Origin: Methanofollis ethanolicus
GTDB taxonomy: Archaea > Halobacteriota > Methanomicrobia > Methanomicrobiales > Methanofollaceae
DNA: 64,000 nt
Assembly (NCBI RefSeq): GCF_001571385.1
Contig: NZ_BCNW01000001.1
Location: 558,001 to 622,000 of the forward strand
Reading direction: 5' to 3'
The notes beneath the pieces are model-generated. The model ran no database searches. It had not been told where the DNA came from and saw nothing but the letters and a program-made list of their open reading frames with translations. The position numbers and the translations under genes were made by a program. Position 1 is the stretch's first letter. Each line of letters starts with the position of its first letter. Positions 32,350 through 40,244 of this stretch are shown piece by piece.

Positions 32350-35015
32350 TTTTTAAGAACCAGTAATACTTCGTCTTGAACAGCATTCGTAGCGTGCAAA
32401 CCATAGCGTTTGTATGTGTCCATTTTAATTTGCTCAACCTGATGCCATCCCGTTGATATCGCAATGTCAACAAGCAATTCAGGTGTGTTTATGGTTTCTT
32501 TTTCTCCTCCTAAAACGGTTCGGTTTGTGCCGACAATTAGGGTATAATAACTGTTTGGCTTCATTAAATTGAGCACATTTGCAAAAGAACACTTCATATC
32601 AACAAAATAACGGTAGAGCAAGCTAGGAACTGCTTGTCGTCTGAAACCATCTGTCTTTGCTAGTGATTGCTGGAGGTGGGAACATATGTCAAGAGCAGAT
32701 GGTGGAAGATTCATTGTATTGCATTTAATTTCATTTTTAAGTATATCCTGCTCCCCTTTTGATATGTCTCTGCTCCCAATAAGGCTCTTCTCCGTGCTGA
32801 GGATCTCTTTTGGGTGTATTAGGTCAAGCCAGACCAGACTAAGACGCTGGGTATCGATGTATGGAAGGGCTGTTGCATATGGGGGGCTTGTGATAGCAAA
32901 ATCTGCATTCAATTTTACTGGTGATTTACCTTTGATGCTTTCTATTGAACGCCCATCCGCAACAAATGCCTTTGCAACAGGATTTAGTTCTGGGAAAACC
33001 GAAAAAGTTTGCTTCAAATCCTCGATAAATAGATATAGGGATTTTTTATATGCTGAAAGTATTGGTGTTGTTGGGAATGGGGTGGTTGTGCGCCGTCGGA
33101 TACGTAAATCTGAAGGTTCTTGAAAGGAGTAATCGCGGAGTAGATCACTAAGAACGACTTTGAAAATTGGCGAATATTCTCCCGCCGTACAATCAATAGT
33201 GAGTCGCAATTTTTCTATCTGATTTAATACATCTAACGGGAACCACTTTTTTAGGTATATTGCCCTTTCGTCCTCTATTTGTAGATTATTTATGGAATTT
33301 TGAGATCCTTTGATTATTTTTTCAGCTATTTTTTCTAAATATTCTGGCTGAGATTTTAATGCAAGCAACTTTGTGTTTGTGAGATAAACAGCGAAAGGAT
33401 TCAAATCCCACCCGTATGCTTGATATCCTGCAAAACTGGCCTCGACCAATGTTGTGCCGCTGCCACAGAAAGGATCGATTATTTGTGCTTTTTCGGGTAG
33501 ATTAAACCAGTTTAGTATTCCCCTAACTACTTGTGGATTGAATTTCCCTTTATATTCATGTAAACCATGAACGCTATACCGAGTCGATTGTTTTTTTCCA
33601 TTCTCATTTCTTTTAATACCTCTCTCTAGGGTTGATTGGTATGTTTCCCCTTTATACAGGCCTGGCGCATCATATGTTTTGAAATATACAAGTTGTTTGA
33701 GATCCTTCTCTGTGGGATTTGTCAAACCTACTGTCACATGATCGTCGTTGAGTACGATCGATGAAAGGCTAGGTAAAGCGGCGACCTCACGTAAAGCGAA
33801 TTTTTTTTCATAGGGAAGGTAGTGATACTTGTGCCAGTCTAAATTGATTGGTACAGTCTCGTCTATTTGACTTTTTTTTTGGAGAATTATGATATTTTCA
33901 TTCTGGATTCTTGCATGTGATAGATTGAATGATTTTTTTGAGTTGGGTATCGATCTTGGGATAACCGCACGGACCCCGAACCCACAAGTGGATGCAGCAT
34001 CCAATAGAAGTTTTGAGTTATCAATAATTTGACCGCGTATCTTAGAGTCGCCTAGAACGAAACACACAAACGCCTCTGGAACACAGACCTGAGCGAGTAG
34101 ATTGAATACTTGTGTCATTTGCTCTTTGAAGTCCATTGGGCCTTGTGGGTTTTTTTTGAAGAAATGTGGGCGAGCCCCTATTTCATGTGTTTTGACGATC
34201 TGAGGGTTGAAACCAAGCCAAAACATACGATATTTGTGGTATAACCAATACTCATATGCATTTGGGTATGGAGGAGAGCATACTACAAGGCCAACCGGAG
34301 CGGGGAAATCATCTGGTGTAACACTGAGAATATCTTTGTTAAGTATCGTTGCCTGAGGTATTGGAGTATCTGCGTGTCGAAGGACTTGGCTATATCGTAT
34401 GCATGCCCTTTCGAAAAGTGTGTATACGTCATGATCCGTTACATTTTTTTCAACAGCGGCGTATCGGGTATCGCTATCTTGATTCGAAACACGAACTATG
34501 ATGCTTGAGAGGGCCAACTGCAGAACTTTGCGAAGATCGTCTTCTTGGATATTATTAATTTGAACTAAGATGCTGGTGATCGCCAACTGTATGGGTTTTT
34601 TAAACCAATGATCAATATTTTGAATCGGTGGGACTGGATGGGTGCCCTGTTCTAACTTTGCCTGTCTGATACAACGCTGAGCGTGAGTCAGTAAATCATC
34701 TGAACAGGGGTGTGTTGCAACGTGTGATATCATACAGGCAATGGGATTTAAGTCGATGCCTATTGCCTGATATCCCTGGTTCTGTGCTTCGATCAGAGAA
34801 GTGCCAGATCCACAAAACGGATCACACACGAGAGTACCTTCTGGTACCCCTAGCTCTTTTATCAACGCCCGAGGGATCTGGGGGATAAACTTTGCAGGAT
34901 ATGGGTGTAAGTTAAAAATACCATTCCCATTTGCTGCATCTGGGAAGTTCCAATCATATGACAAGAGCGATTGTAGAATTGTCTTCATTTTTTGTGGATC
35001 TATACTCATGAACAC
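32346..35015 (-). CDS. Double-domain DNA methyltransferase of a BfiI-like system
   Basis: 889-aa chain with two amino-methyltransferase domains. Domain 1 (about 1-390): NLHPYPAKFIPQIPRAL, motif I CDPFCGSGTSLIEAQ, motif IV CSPPYPNAYEYW. Domain 2 (about 470-889): YKGKFNPQVVRGILNWF, motif I DPFCGSGTTLVEAS, motif IV TSPPYATALPYID. Asymmetric type IIS targets need different methylation on each strand, which explains two domains; in BfiI systems these are separate enzymes. SPPY favours N4-cytosine. Start may be ATG 35009 (MSIDPQ). Strong AT bias signals transfer from another genome. Confidence 0.88.
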   Translation of the reverse strand: MFMSIDPQKMKTILQSLLSYDWNFPDAANGNGIFNLHPYPAKFIPQIPRALIKELGVPEGTLVCDPFCGSGTSLIEAQNQGYQAIGIDLNPIACMISHVATHPCSDDLLTHAQRCIRQAKLEQGTHPVPPIQNIDHWFKKPIQLAITSILVQINNIQEDDLRKVLQLALSSIIVRVSNQDSDTRYAAVEKNVTDHDVYTLFERACIRYSQVLRHADTPIPQATILNKDILSVTPDDFPAPVGLVVCSPPYPNAYEYWLYHKYRMFWLGFNPQIVKTHEIGARPHFFKKNPQGPMDFKEQMTQVFNLLAQVCVPEAFVCFVLGDSKIRGQIIDNSKLLLDAASTCGFGVRAVIPRSIPNSKKSFNLSHARIQNENIIILQKKSQIDETVPINLDWHKYHYLPYEKKFALREVAALPSLSSIVLNDDHVTVGLTNPTEKDLKQLVYFKTYDAPGLYKGETYQSTLERGIKRNENGKKQSTRYSVHGLHEYKGKFNPQVVRGILNWFNLPEKAQIIDPFCGSGTTLVEASFAGYQAYGWDLNPFAVYLTNTKLLALKSQPEYLEKIAEKIIKGSQNSINNLQIEDERAIYLKKWFPLDVLNQIEKLRLTIDCTAGEYSPIFKVVLSDLLRDYSFQEPSDLRIRRRTTTPFPTTPILSAYKKSLYLFIEDLKQTFSVFPELNPVAKAFVADGRSIESIKGKSPVKLNADFAITSPPYATALPYIDTQRLSLVWLDLIHPKEILSTEKSLIGSRDISKGEQDILKNEIKCNTMNLPPSALDICSHLQQSLAKTDGFRRQAVPSLLYRYFVDMKCSFANVLNLMKPNSYYTLIVGTNRTVLGGEKETINTPELLVDIAISTGWHQVEQIKMDTYKRYGLHATNAVQDEVLLVLKK

Positions 35016-35144
35016 TCCTTTGTGATAATTTCTATGGGTTTGTTTTGGATATAATGTCTCTTTTTTGCGGAATATACCTGTTCCGTCTTATATCTGATTT
35101 ATTTGAGGAAGATATTAACATTGGATAGTATGGGTCGAGCGGGA

Positions 35145-37940
35145 TCACGCAATCCCCCTCCTCTCATTCCACGCCTGCACCAACCGACCATAACACCTCT
35201 CGCAGAGTCTCGCCCGCCCGTCGCCTGAGCGGTACACCGCCCTCCCCTCGTCGCACACACTGCACCGCCCGAGGTCGGTCTTCGTCCGCGTGAACTCCCG
35301 GTGGTCCAAGACGCCAGGGAGTGTCGTCGGTCCTTTTCTTTCAGCAGTTTTCAGCAACTTTCGGAAGGTGCTGGAATTCAGCGGTGGGGTTGATGATGGC
35401 CGATCAGGATTATCGCCCCGATGCGGCAACATCGCGGGATCGTTTTCAGCATTGCGAATATCACACCCACCCGCACACCCGGACGCCGGAGGAGAGAGGG
35501 CACTGTGTGGGTGTGTGTTTTGCTGTAAGGTAGTACTGAGAGAGAGACGCGTCTCTCTATCTGTACTAGTACTGTCAGTTTCCGGGCCGTCCCTCGTCCT
35601 TTGATCTTCGCGGCAGGTGCTGAAATTCTGCTGAAAACGTGCTGAAATGCTGAAAGTATCATCGCGGTCGGGGCCAGGACCGTCGTCCCGGTCCGTATCC
35701 CCGCCACTGTCATCGATCCACACCTCGCCGCCGCGTGCCCAGCGCCGGTAGGTTTCGCGGTCGAAGAGAAAGAGGTGCTCGCGGCGGCGGACCGCATAGC
35801 CCTCGCAGTCCTCGGTGACCGTGGTGTCGAGATAACTGATCGCGGGACACTTCTCCAGAAGGCCGGAGTAGGTCATCCCCCGGCTTGCGTAGCCGTGGAG
35901 AATGCGATAGGTCTGCTGGTACGAAAGCCCGAGTGCGTCCTGGAGTGTCTTGACGGTGAACTGTTCCCACCCCATTGCGGCGACGGTTTCCATGGCGGCG
36001 GCCTCGTTCTTCGTGAGTTTCGTCTCCTGCCCGCCCGACTCGCCGTTGATGGCGGCGTAGATCCTGGCGGCGGCGGCGAAGTCGTCGCGGTTTGCCCTGA
36101 TGCCGCCGTCGTATGCCTCCCTCTGGAAGCGGTGGAGGAGGGCGTGGCACTTGATCAGGTCGAAGAGCATGCCGGGGTTCCGGCGGTTCGTCGTGGCGGA
36201 GAAGTGGACCTTCTCGGCGTACGGGATGGAGACGTGGAGCCTTTCTTCCTTCAACACCTCCCAGACGACCCGGCAGACCGGGAGGTCCGGGTCCTCGTCG
36301 TCGCCGTCGTCCTCCCACGCCTCCTGCTCTTTCATGTGCCTGAGGACACGCTCGTCCTGCTCGGCCGAGTCGTCGATCCAGACGGTGAGCATGCGGTTCA
36401 TCACCTGATCGTCGCCCGGGTCCTCGACGCGGGCGAGCCACCAGACGCACCTCTCTGGTATCCGGCAGACCTGGATTTTGCGGTCTGGCGAGACGGTGTG
36501 GTGCTCGATCCTCTCCCTGAAGTTCGCGGTGGCGGCCTTGAGGACCTCCTGGAGATCCTCGGAGAGGGTGACGTCATCGAAGAGGAAGACGGTGCTCGGC
36601 CGGAGGTCGTCGTGGTAGTAGAGGGCCTTGTTCGAGACGGTCCCCGCGAGGCGGTACGCCTCGGGGACCTGTTGGAGCATGGTGGTGCAGGCGTGGCTCT
36701 TGCCCTTGCCCGAGTTGCCGGAGACAGAGACGTGCAACCCGTTCGTGTTCTCGACCGACTGCGAGGCGAGGGACATGACAAGGCACTCGGCAACGGTCCT
36801 GTCGCCTACGTGCTCCCTGTTGAAGGCATCGAGGAGGAAGGCGAGCGGGTCGCCGCGGGTGAGGATGTCGAGGGCTTTCTCGCGGTACGCCGGATCGGGG
36901 GCAGGAGGTTTCGGGGGAGGTGGCGGCACCTCCTCTCTCCTCCGCCTCTGCGCCCTCTTCTCCCGCGGCTCGTACCGGTCCCTGAGTTCTGGCCAGCGCT
37001 GCACGCCGCCGCCGCAGGAGGCGTGGTGGCACCCTGCATAGACCGCGCCGCTCGGGAACTGGACGGCGAAGGCGCCGTCATGGTGGGCGGTCGAGAAGGG
37101 ACAGTCCTCGAGGACGTGGAGGGTGCCGCCCTGCCAGGGCCGCTTGCTCCGGACGGCGAGGCCGTGCTCTGAAAGCCAGGCCGCAAGGTCGATCTTCGAC
37201 CCGGCCAGCGCCGGCGTCACCGGGGCCTCGGTCGGGAGGAGAGCAGCAATCGCCTGGATGCGTTCTGCCGTGACGACCGTCCTCTCCTCAGGCACCGAGA
37301 GGACCTTCGCCCTCCTGTGCGGCCGCTCGGGGGTGTTGTCCCCCTTCCGCGAGCACGTCCCGTAGAGTTTCCAGATCCGGGCGGCGTTGAAGTTCGCCGT
37401 GTCCACGGTGACGGCGTCGTCGGAGAAAAGGGCGTCGAGGGTGGCGAGCACGCCCTTCACGAGGGCCGTCGCGTCGTCGTCGTTCGCGAGGTCGATCGCG
37501 TAGAGGAGGTGCGCCCCGTTCCCCGAGTCGGCGCGGATTGGTTTTGAAAACCCCTGTTCGTCGAGCCAGAGGGCGATCGCGTCCGCACGCCTGAGAGCGG
37601 CGGCGTGCTCCTCCTCCGTCGACGACACCCCGCTCGGCCGGACAGGGTCGAGGTCGATGGGCAACCAGCGGCGCCGCACGATGTCGGCGTCGCTCGTGGT
37701 CGCGTCGCTCCGCGAGAGGCGCATCTTCACCCTGTTCGCCCGGCGGGCGAGGAGGGCCGGGTCCACCTCGTTCAGGGTGACATAGATCCCGCGGACCTCA
37801 GGGTCGGCGTCCAGGGCCTCCGCACACGCGGCGAGTTTCGTGAAGTCGTCGAAGTAGCCCGAGTGCGTGGCGTAGTCGCCGAGGGCCCGCACCTCCACCA
37901 CACCGCCGGAGAACAGGGCGGCGAGGGCCTCCTTGATCAT
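35145..37940 (-). CDS. Primase-helicase-like replication protein of the element
   Basis: 931-aa multidomain protein. An N-terminal archaeo-eukaryotic primase-polymerase-like domain carries WLPIDLDPVRPSG (Asp 96, Asp 98) and ADSGNGAHLLYAIDL. A zinc-binding stretch follows (Cys 280, CHHASC at 304-309), then a proline-rich linker, then a P-loop NTPase with SGNSGKGKS (408-416) and VFLFDDVTLS. A helix-turn-helix-like region (TVKTLQDALGLSYQQTYRILHGY), a long low-complexity polar linker, and a C-terminal CSVC...CERC zinc finger complete it. It probably primes and unwinds the element's DNA. ATG 37940 overlaps the upstream stop and has GGAGG nearby. Confidence 0.8.
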   Translation of the reverse strand: MIKEALAALFSGGVVEVRALGDYATHSGYFDDFTKLAACAEALDADPEVRGIYVTLNEVDPALLARRANRVKMRLSRSDATTSDADIVRRRWLPIDLDPVRPSGVSSTEEEHAAALRRADAIALWLDEQGFSKPIRADSGNGAHLLYAIDLANDDDATALVKGVLATLDALFSDDAVTVDTANFNAARIWKLYGTCSRKGDNTPERPHRRAKVLSVPEERTVVTAERIQAIAALLPTEAPVTPALAGSKIDLAAWLSEHGLAVRSKRPWQGGTLHVLEDCPFSTAHHDGAFAVQFPSGAVYAGCHHASCGGGVQRWPELRDRYEPREKRAQRRRREEVPPPPPKPPAPDPAYREKALDILTRGDPLAFLLDAFNREHVGDRTVAECLVMSLASQSVENTNGLHVSVSGNSGKGKSHACTTMLQQVPEAYRLAGTVSNKALYYHDDLRPSTVFLFDDVTLSEDLQEVLKAATANFRERIEHHTVSPDRKIQVCRIPERCVWWLARVEDPGDDQVMNRMLTVWIDDSAEQDERVLRHMKEQEAWEDDGDDEDPDLPVCRVVWEVLKEERLHVSIPYAEKVHFSATTNRRNPGMLFDLIKCHALLHRFQREAYDGGIRANRDDFAAAARIYAAINGESGGQETKLTKNEAAAMETVAAMGWEQFTVKTLQDALGLSYQQTYRILHGYASRGMTYSGLLEKCPAISYLDTTVTEDCEGYAVRRREHLFLFDRETYRRWARGGEVWIDDSGGDTDRDDGPGPDRDDTFSISARFQQNFSTCREDQRTRDGPETDSTSTDRETRLSLSTTLQQNTHPHSALSPPASGCAGGCDIRNAENDPAMLPHRGDNPDRPSSTPPLNSSTFRKLLKTAERKGPTTLPGVLDHREFTRTKTDLGRCSVCDEGRAVYRSGDGRARLCERCYGRLVQAWNERRGIA

Positions 37941-38284
37941 CCCCACCCCTCCGGCACCAGGGGAAACAGCGGCGCCGAGACCGCCTCGCCGCGGGCCACC
38001 CGCTGCACGCTGACGATCGGGACGATGAAGTGGCCGGAGACCGTGAAGACCTTCACCGCCCGCCCCGGGACATTCACCGCGGCGTGGCCGACGATTGCCG
38101 TCTCGGTGACGACGGTCCCGTCCTCCCTCTCCCCGGTCACGGAGGCCGTCACCGGCACCGCGTGGCCGTGGAGGAGGAGGGGCCGCAGGTCCTCCGCGGC
38201 GATCCGGTAGTGCTCCCTCCCGACGAGGAGGTGGAGGCCTCCGTGCGAACCCAGGCGGAGGATGCCGATGTTTTCCTCGGTCAT
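37937..38284 (-). CDS. Hypothetical protein in the replication operon
   Basis: 115-aa beta-rich protein MTEENIGILRLGSHGGLHLLVGREHYRIAAEDLRPLLLHG, with VNVPGRAVKVFTVSGHFIVPIVSVQRVARGE in the second half. No family recognised. Both ends overlap neighbours by four bases (ATGA), placing it firmly in the operon with the primase-helicase, so a replication or copy-control accessory role is possible. Confidence 0.65.
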   Translation of the reverse strand: MTEENIGILRLGSHGGLHLLVGREHYRIAAEDLRPLLLHGHAVPVTASVTGEREDGTVVTETAIVGHAAVNVPGRAVKVFTVSGHFIVPIVSVQRVARGEAVSAPLFPLVPEGWG

Positions 38285-38529
38285 TCCTCTTCCTCCTCCA
38301 TCACTATCGTGATCGCATACTTGTGCCCGCCCGTCCGGCGGGCGTGGATCTCGCTGACCCCGCCGCCCAAGCGCCGCATCTCCGTAGCGATCGCCTGCGG
38401 CACCAGGTAGAAGGGTACCGGCTCGATCACATCGCTATGCTTATGTCCCAGTTCCTCCGACTCTGTGATGGCGGCCCGGCGGTTGGTGCGGTAACCATGT
38501 ACGTCCTGGCTGCCATCTACGCCCTGCAT
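38281..38529 (-). CDS. Hypothetical protein in the replication operon
   Basis: 82-aa protein starting MQGVDGSQDVHGYRTNRRAA and ending in a very acidic YAITIVMEEEEE. The centre PVPFYLVPQAIATEMRRLGGGVSEIHARRTGG looks folded. An internal later start is possible. It overlaps the following gene by four bases and the preceding 48-aa gene by 13 bases. Function unknown. Confidence 0.55.
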   Translation of the reverse strand: MQGVDGSQDVHGYRTNRRAAITESEELGHKHSDVIEPVPFYLVPQAIATEMRRLGGGVSEIHARRTGGHKYAITIVMEEEEE

Positions 38530-38663
38530 GTCCTCTCCCCCTCTTCTACGATCTCCCAGATACCGTATTCGACCATCCTCTTCCCGATGCCCCGATAGAA
38601 CGGCGATCGCTCTTCAAAGGCGTCGATGTCTTCCTGTGTGACTTTTCGCGGTTCCTTGTTCAT
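38517..38663 (-). CDS. 48-aa protein leading the replication operon
   Basis: Short gene with an excellent ribosome binding site (GAGGAGGT eight bases before ATG 38663) encoding MNKEPRKVTQEDIDAFEERS, then PFYRGIGKRMVEYGIWEIVE and a short acidic tail. It is rich in charged residues and probably helical; no family recognised. It is the first gene of the leftward replication operon, the usual position of a regulator. Between it and the integrase (38664-38827) there is a TATA-like TTTTATATC on the minus strand near 38790-38798. Confidence 0.6.
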   Translation of the reverse strand: MNKEPRKVTQEDIDAFEERSPFYRGIGKRMVEYGIWEIVEEGERTCRA

Positions 38664-38827
38664 GGAGGTCTACCTCCTCTGCGGGGTGCCGGAACCGGGA
38701 ACGCTGGAAAAAAATGCTGCCGCCTAAATGGGGCAGGTGACGGGGGGACGTCGGCCCGGCGACCCTCGGAGAAGAGATGACAGACAGCGGGATATAAAAG
38801 AAAAGTAGAGTTTTTGAATGTGTTTTT

Positions 38828-40057
38828 TCAGATTTCACCTCTTTTTTTCTTCTCGTTGATCATCTCCTCGACGATGGCCCTGATGGCCTGCGGGTGGGCC
38901 ACGATGTCGGCCTCCATTCCCGCGATGGTTGCGGTGCTCTCGCCGGTGAGGGAGCGGTAACAGGTGGTGCAGTAGCGGGCTGTCGGGGCGTTGATGGTGT
39001 GGCACTCGGGACACTCGCGGGGTTCGAGCCCCTGATCGGCCGCCTCGGCGGCGACGGTGACGCCGTAGTGGCCGAGGATCTCGCGGTCGATGTCCGCCCC
39101 CGCCAGGTGGGCGTACGTCTGGAACATATCGGTGCTCAGGTTGCCCCACATCATGAGTTTGATCACCGACTCGGTGACGCCCTGGGTGATGAGGTGGGTG
39201 ATGCGCGAGTGGCGGAAGAGGTGGGGCGTGACGCGTTTTTTGACACCGGCCCGCTCGGCAAGGGTGGTGAGGATCTTGGCGGCGGTTGCGTACTGGAGCG
39301 GGGTCTTGCGAGTGGTGATGAAGACGAGGGCCCGGCCTGTTGGCTCGAAGGGGTAGTCGTTGCGCCACGCGACGAGGTAGGGAAGTGACATGACCAAGCG
39401 GACGTGCCGGCTTTTGTGGCACTTGGTGTCCTCGACGGTGAGGACGGCGCCGTGTTTGTCAAAACTGACTCTCTCCCAACTGAGCCGCCCGATCTCACCG
39501 ATCCTGCACCCGGACTCGTAGAGCACGGCGACGAAGGCGCGGTCCCGCGAGTTTCCGCCTGCGGCGATGAGGGCGCGAATTTCCTCGGAGGTGAGCATCT
39601 GCTCGGGGAGTTTGGTGTTCCGGTCCATGCTCGGGGCCTTGATGGCCTTCACTTTCTTGGACGGGACCGTGGAGATGTCGTTCTCGATGAGCCAGAGGTA
39701 GAAGCGTTTGAGGAGGATGATGTGGTCGTGCAGGGTGTTCTGCTTGAAGGGTTTGCCGCGCTGGTTGGTGCCTCCCTTCAGGTTGTTGATGCCGGTGTAG
39801 AGGTCGAAGATGGCGTTGGTGCGGTACGGCCCGACGAAGCGCCGCCAGTTGACGAGGAGGTAGACGAGTTTGTTCACCCGGATGGTGGTGAGGCTGCACG
39901 ATGCCTGTTGTTCGGTGATGAAGGCCGCGATGAGAGTGGCGTCGTCTTCGGTGAGACGGCCCTCGGCGAGGGCGCGGTCGACGGAGCGGTGCGCATAGAC
40001 AGGCTTGACAAGATGGAAAGCCCGGTCTTCTTGGGTTGGTGCGGTAGTTGAACCCAT
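38828..40057 (-). CDS. Tyrosine recombinase (integrase) with zinc ribbon
   Basis: 409-aa phage-type integrase. SAM-like core-binding domain about 35-145; catalytic domain with Arg 185 (ESGCRIGE), H-x-x-R at 279-282 (HLFRHSRITHL) and nucleophile Tyr 315 (DMFQTYAHL); a C-terminal zinc ribbon (CPECHTINAPTARYCTTC) of the type seen in archaeal integrases. All catalytic residues are present. It sits 58 bp from the 18-bp attachment core at the 3' end of tRNA-Ser and would catalyse integration and excision. Confidence 0.92.
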   Translation of the reverse strand: MGSTTAPTQEDRAFHLVKPVYAHRSVDRALAEGRLTEDDATLIAAFITEQQASCSLTTIRVNKLVYLLVNWRRFVGPYRTNAIFDLYTGINNLKGGTNQRGKPFKQNTLHDHIILLKRFYLWLIENDISTVPSKKVKAIKAPSMDRNTKLPEQMLTSEEIRALIAAGGNSRDRAFVAVLYESGCRIGEIGRLSWERVSFDKHGAVLTVEDTKCHKSRHVRLVMSLPYLVAWRNDYPFEPTGRALVFITTRKTPLQYATAAKILTTLAERAGVKKRVTPHLFRHSRITHLITQGVTESVIKLMMWGNLSTDMFQTYAHLAGADIDREILGHYGVTVAAEAADQGLEPRECPECHTINAPTARYCTTCYRSLTGESTATIAGMEADIVAHPQAIRAIVEEMINEKKKRGEI

Positions 40058-40115
40058 GATGAGGGGTCAGAAAGGCGGTATTTAACTATTGGGTAGAAGA
40101 ATCGAACTTGATTTC

Positions 40116-40133
40116 AAAACGCTGAGGGGGAGA
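40116..40133 (+). repeat. attR: attachment core overlapping the tRNA-Ser 3' end
   Basis: AAAACGCTGAGGGGGAGA; bases 40121-40133 are the 3' end of the tRNA gene. Identical to 21384-21401. Recombination between the two would release a circle of about 18.73 kb and leave the tRNA intact. Confidence 0.78.
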
Positions 40134-40203
40134 TTTGAACTCCCGAGAGACTTGCGCCTCACGGGCTTTCCAGGCCCGCGCCCTACCGCTAGACTACCTC
40201 AGC
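40121..40203 (-). tRNA. tRNA-Ser (anticodon GGA)
   Basis: Acceptor stem GCTGAGG/CCTCAGC pairs fully. D arm with AGCGGTAGGGC; anticodon arm CGGGC-CTGGAAA-GCCCG with anticodon GGA; a long variable arm (class II, typical of Ser); T arm GGGAG-TTCAAAT-CTCCC. No CCA encoded. It is the integration target of the adjacent element and lies 41 bp downstream of the hemD-cbf5 gene on the same strand. Confidence 0.95.
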
Positions 40204-40244
40204 ACTCGCCTTATACTATAGGCCCCCCCGTTTTTTAATCCTAT

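Larger units (their letters stand above)
21384..40133. mobile_element. Integrated mobile element at tRNA-Ser(GGA)
   Basis: About 18.7 kb bounded by an exact 18-bp direct repeat (21384-21401 and 40116-40133). The right copy overlaps the 3' end of tRNA-Ser, with the tyrosine integrase right beside it, the classical arrangement of tRNA-targeted integration. Inside are replication genes (Orc1/Cdc6, primase-helicase), an ArdC-like antirestriction protein, two restriction-modification systems, small phage/plasmid-like proteins and repeats. No capsid, terminase or conjugation gene is recognised, so it looks more like an integrative plasmid than a provirus. Confidence 0.8.
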
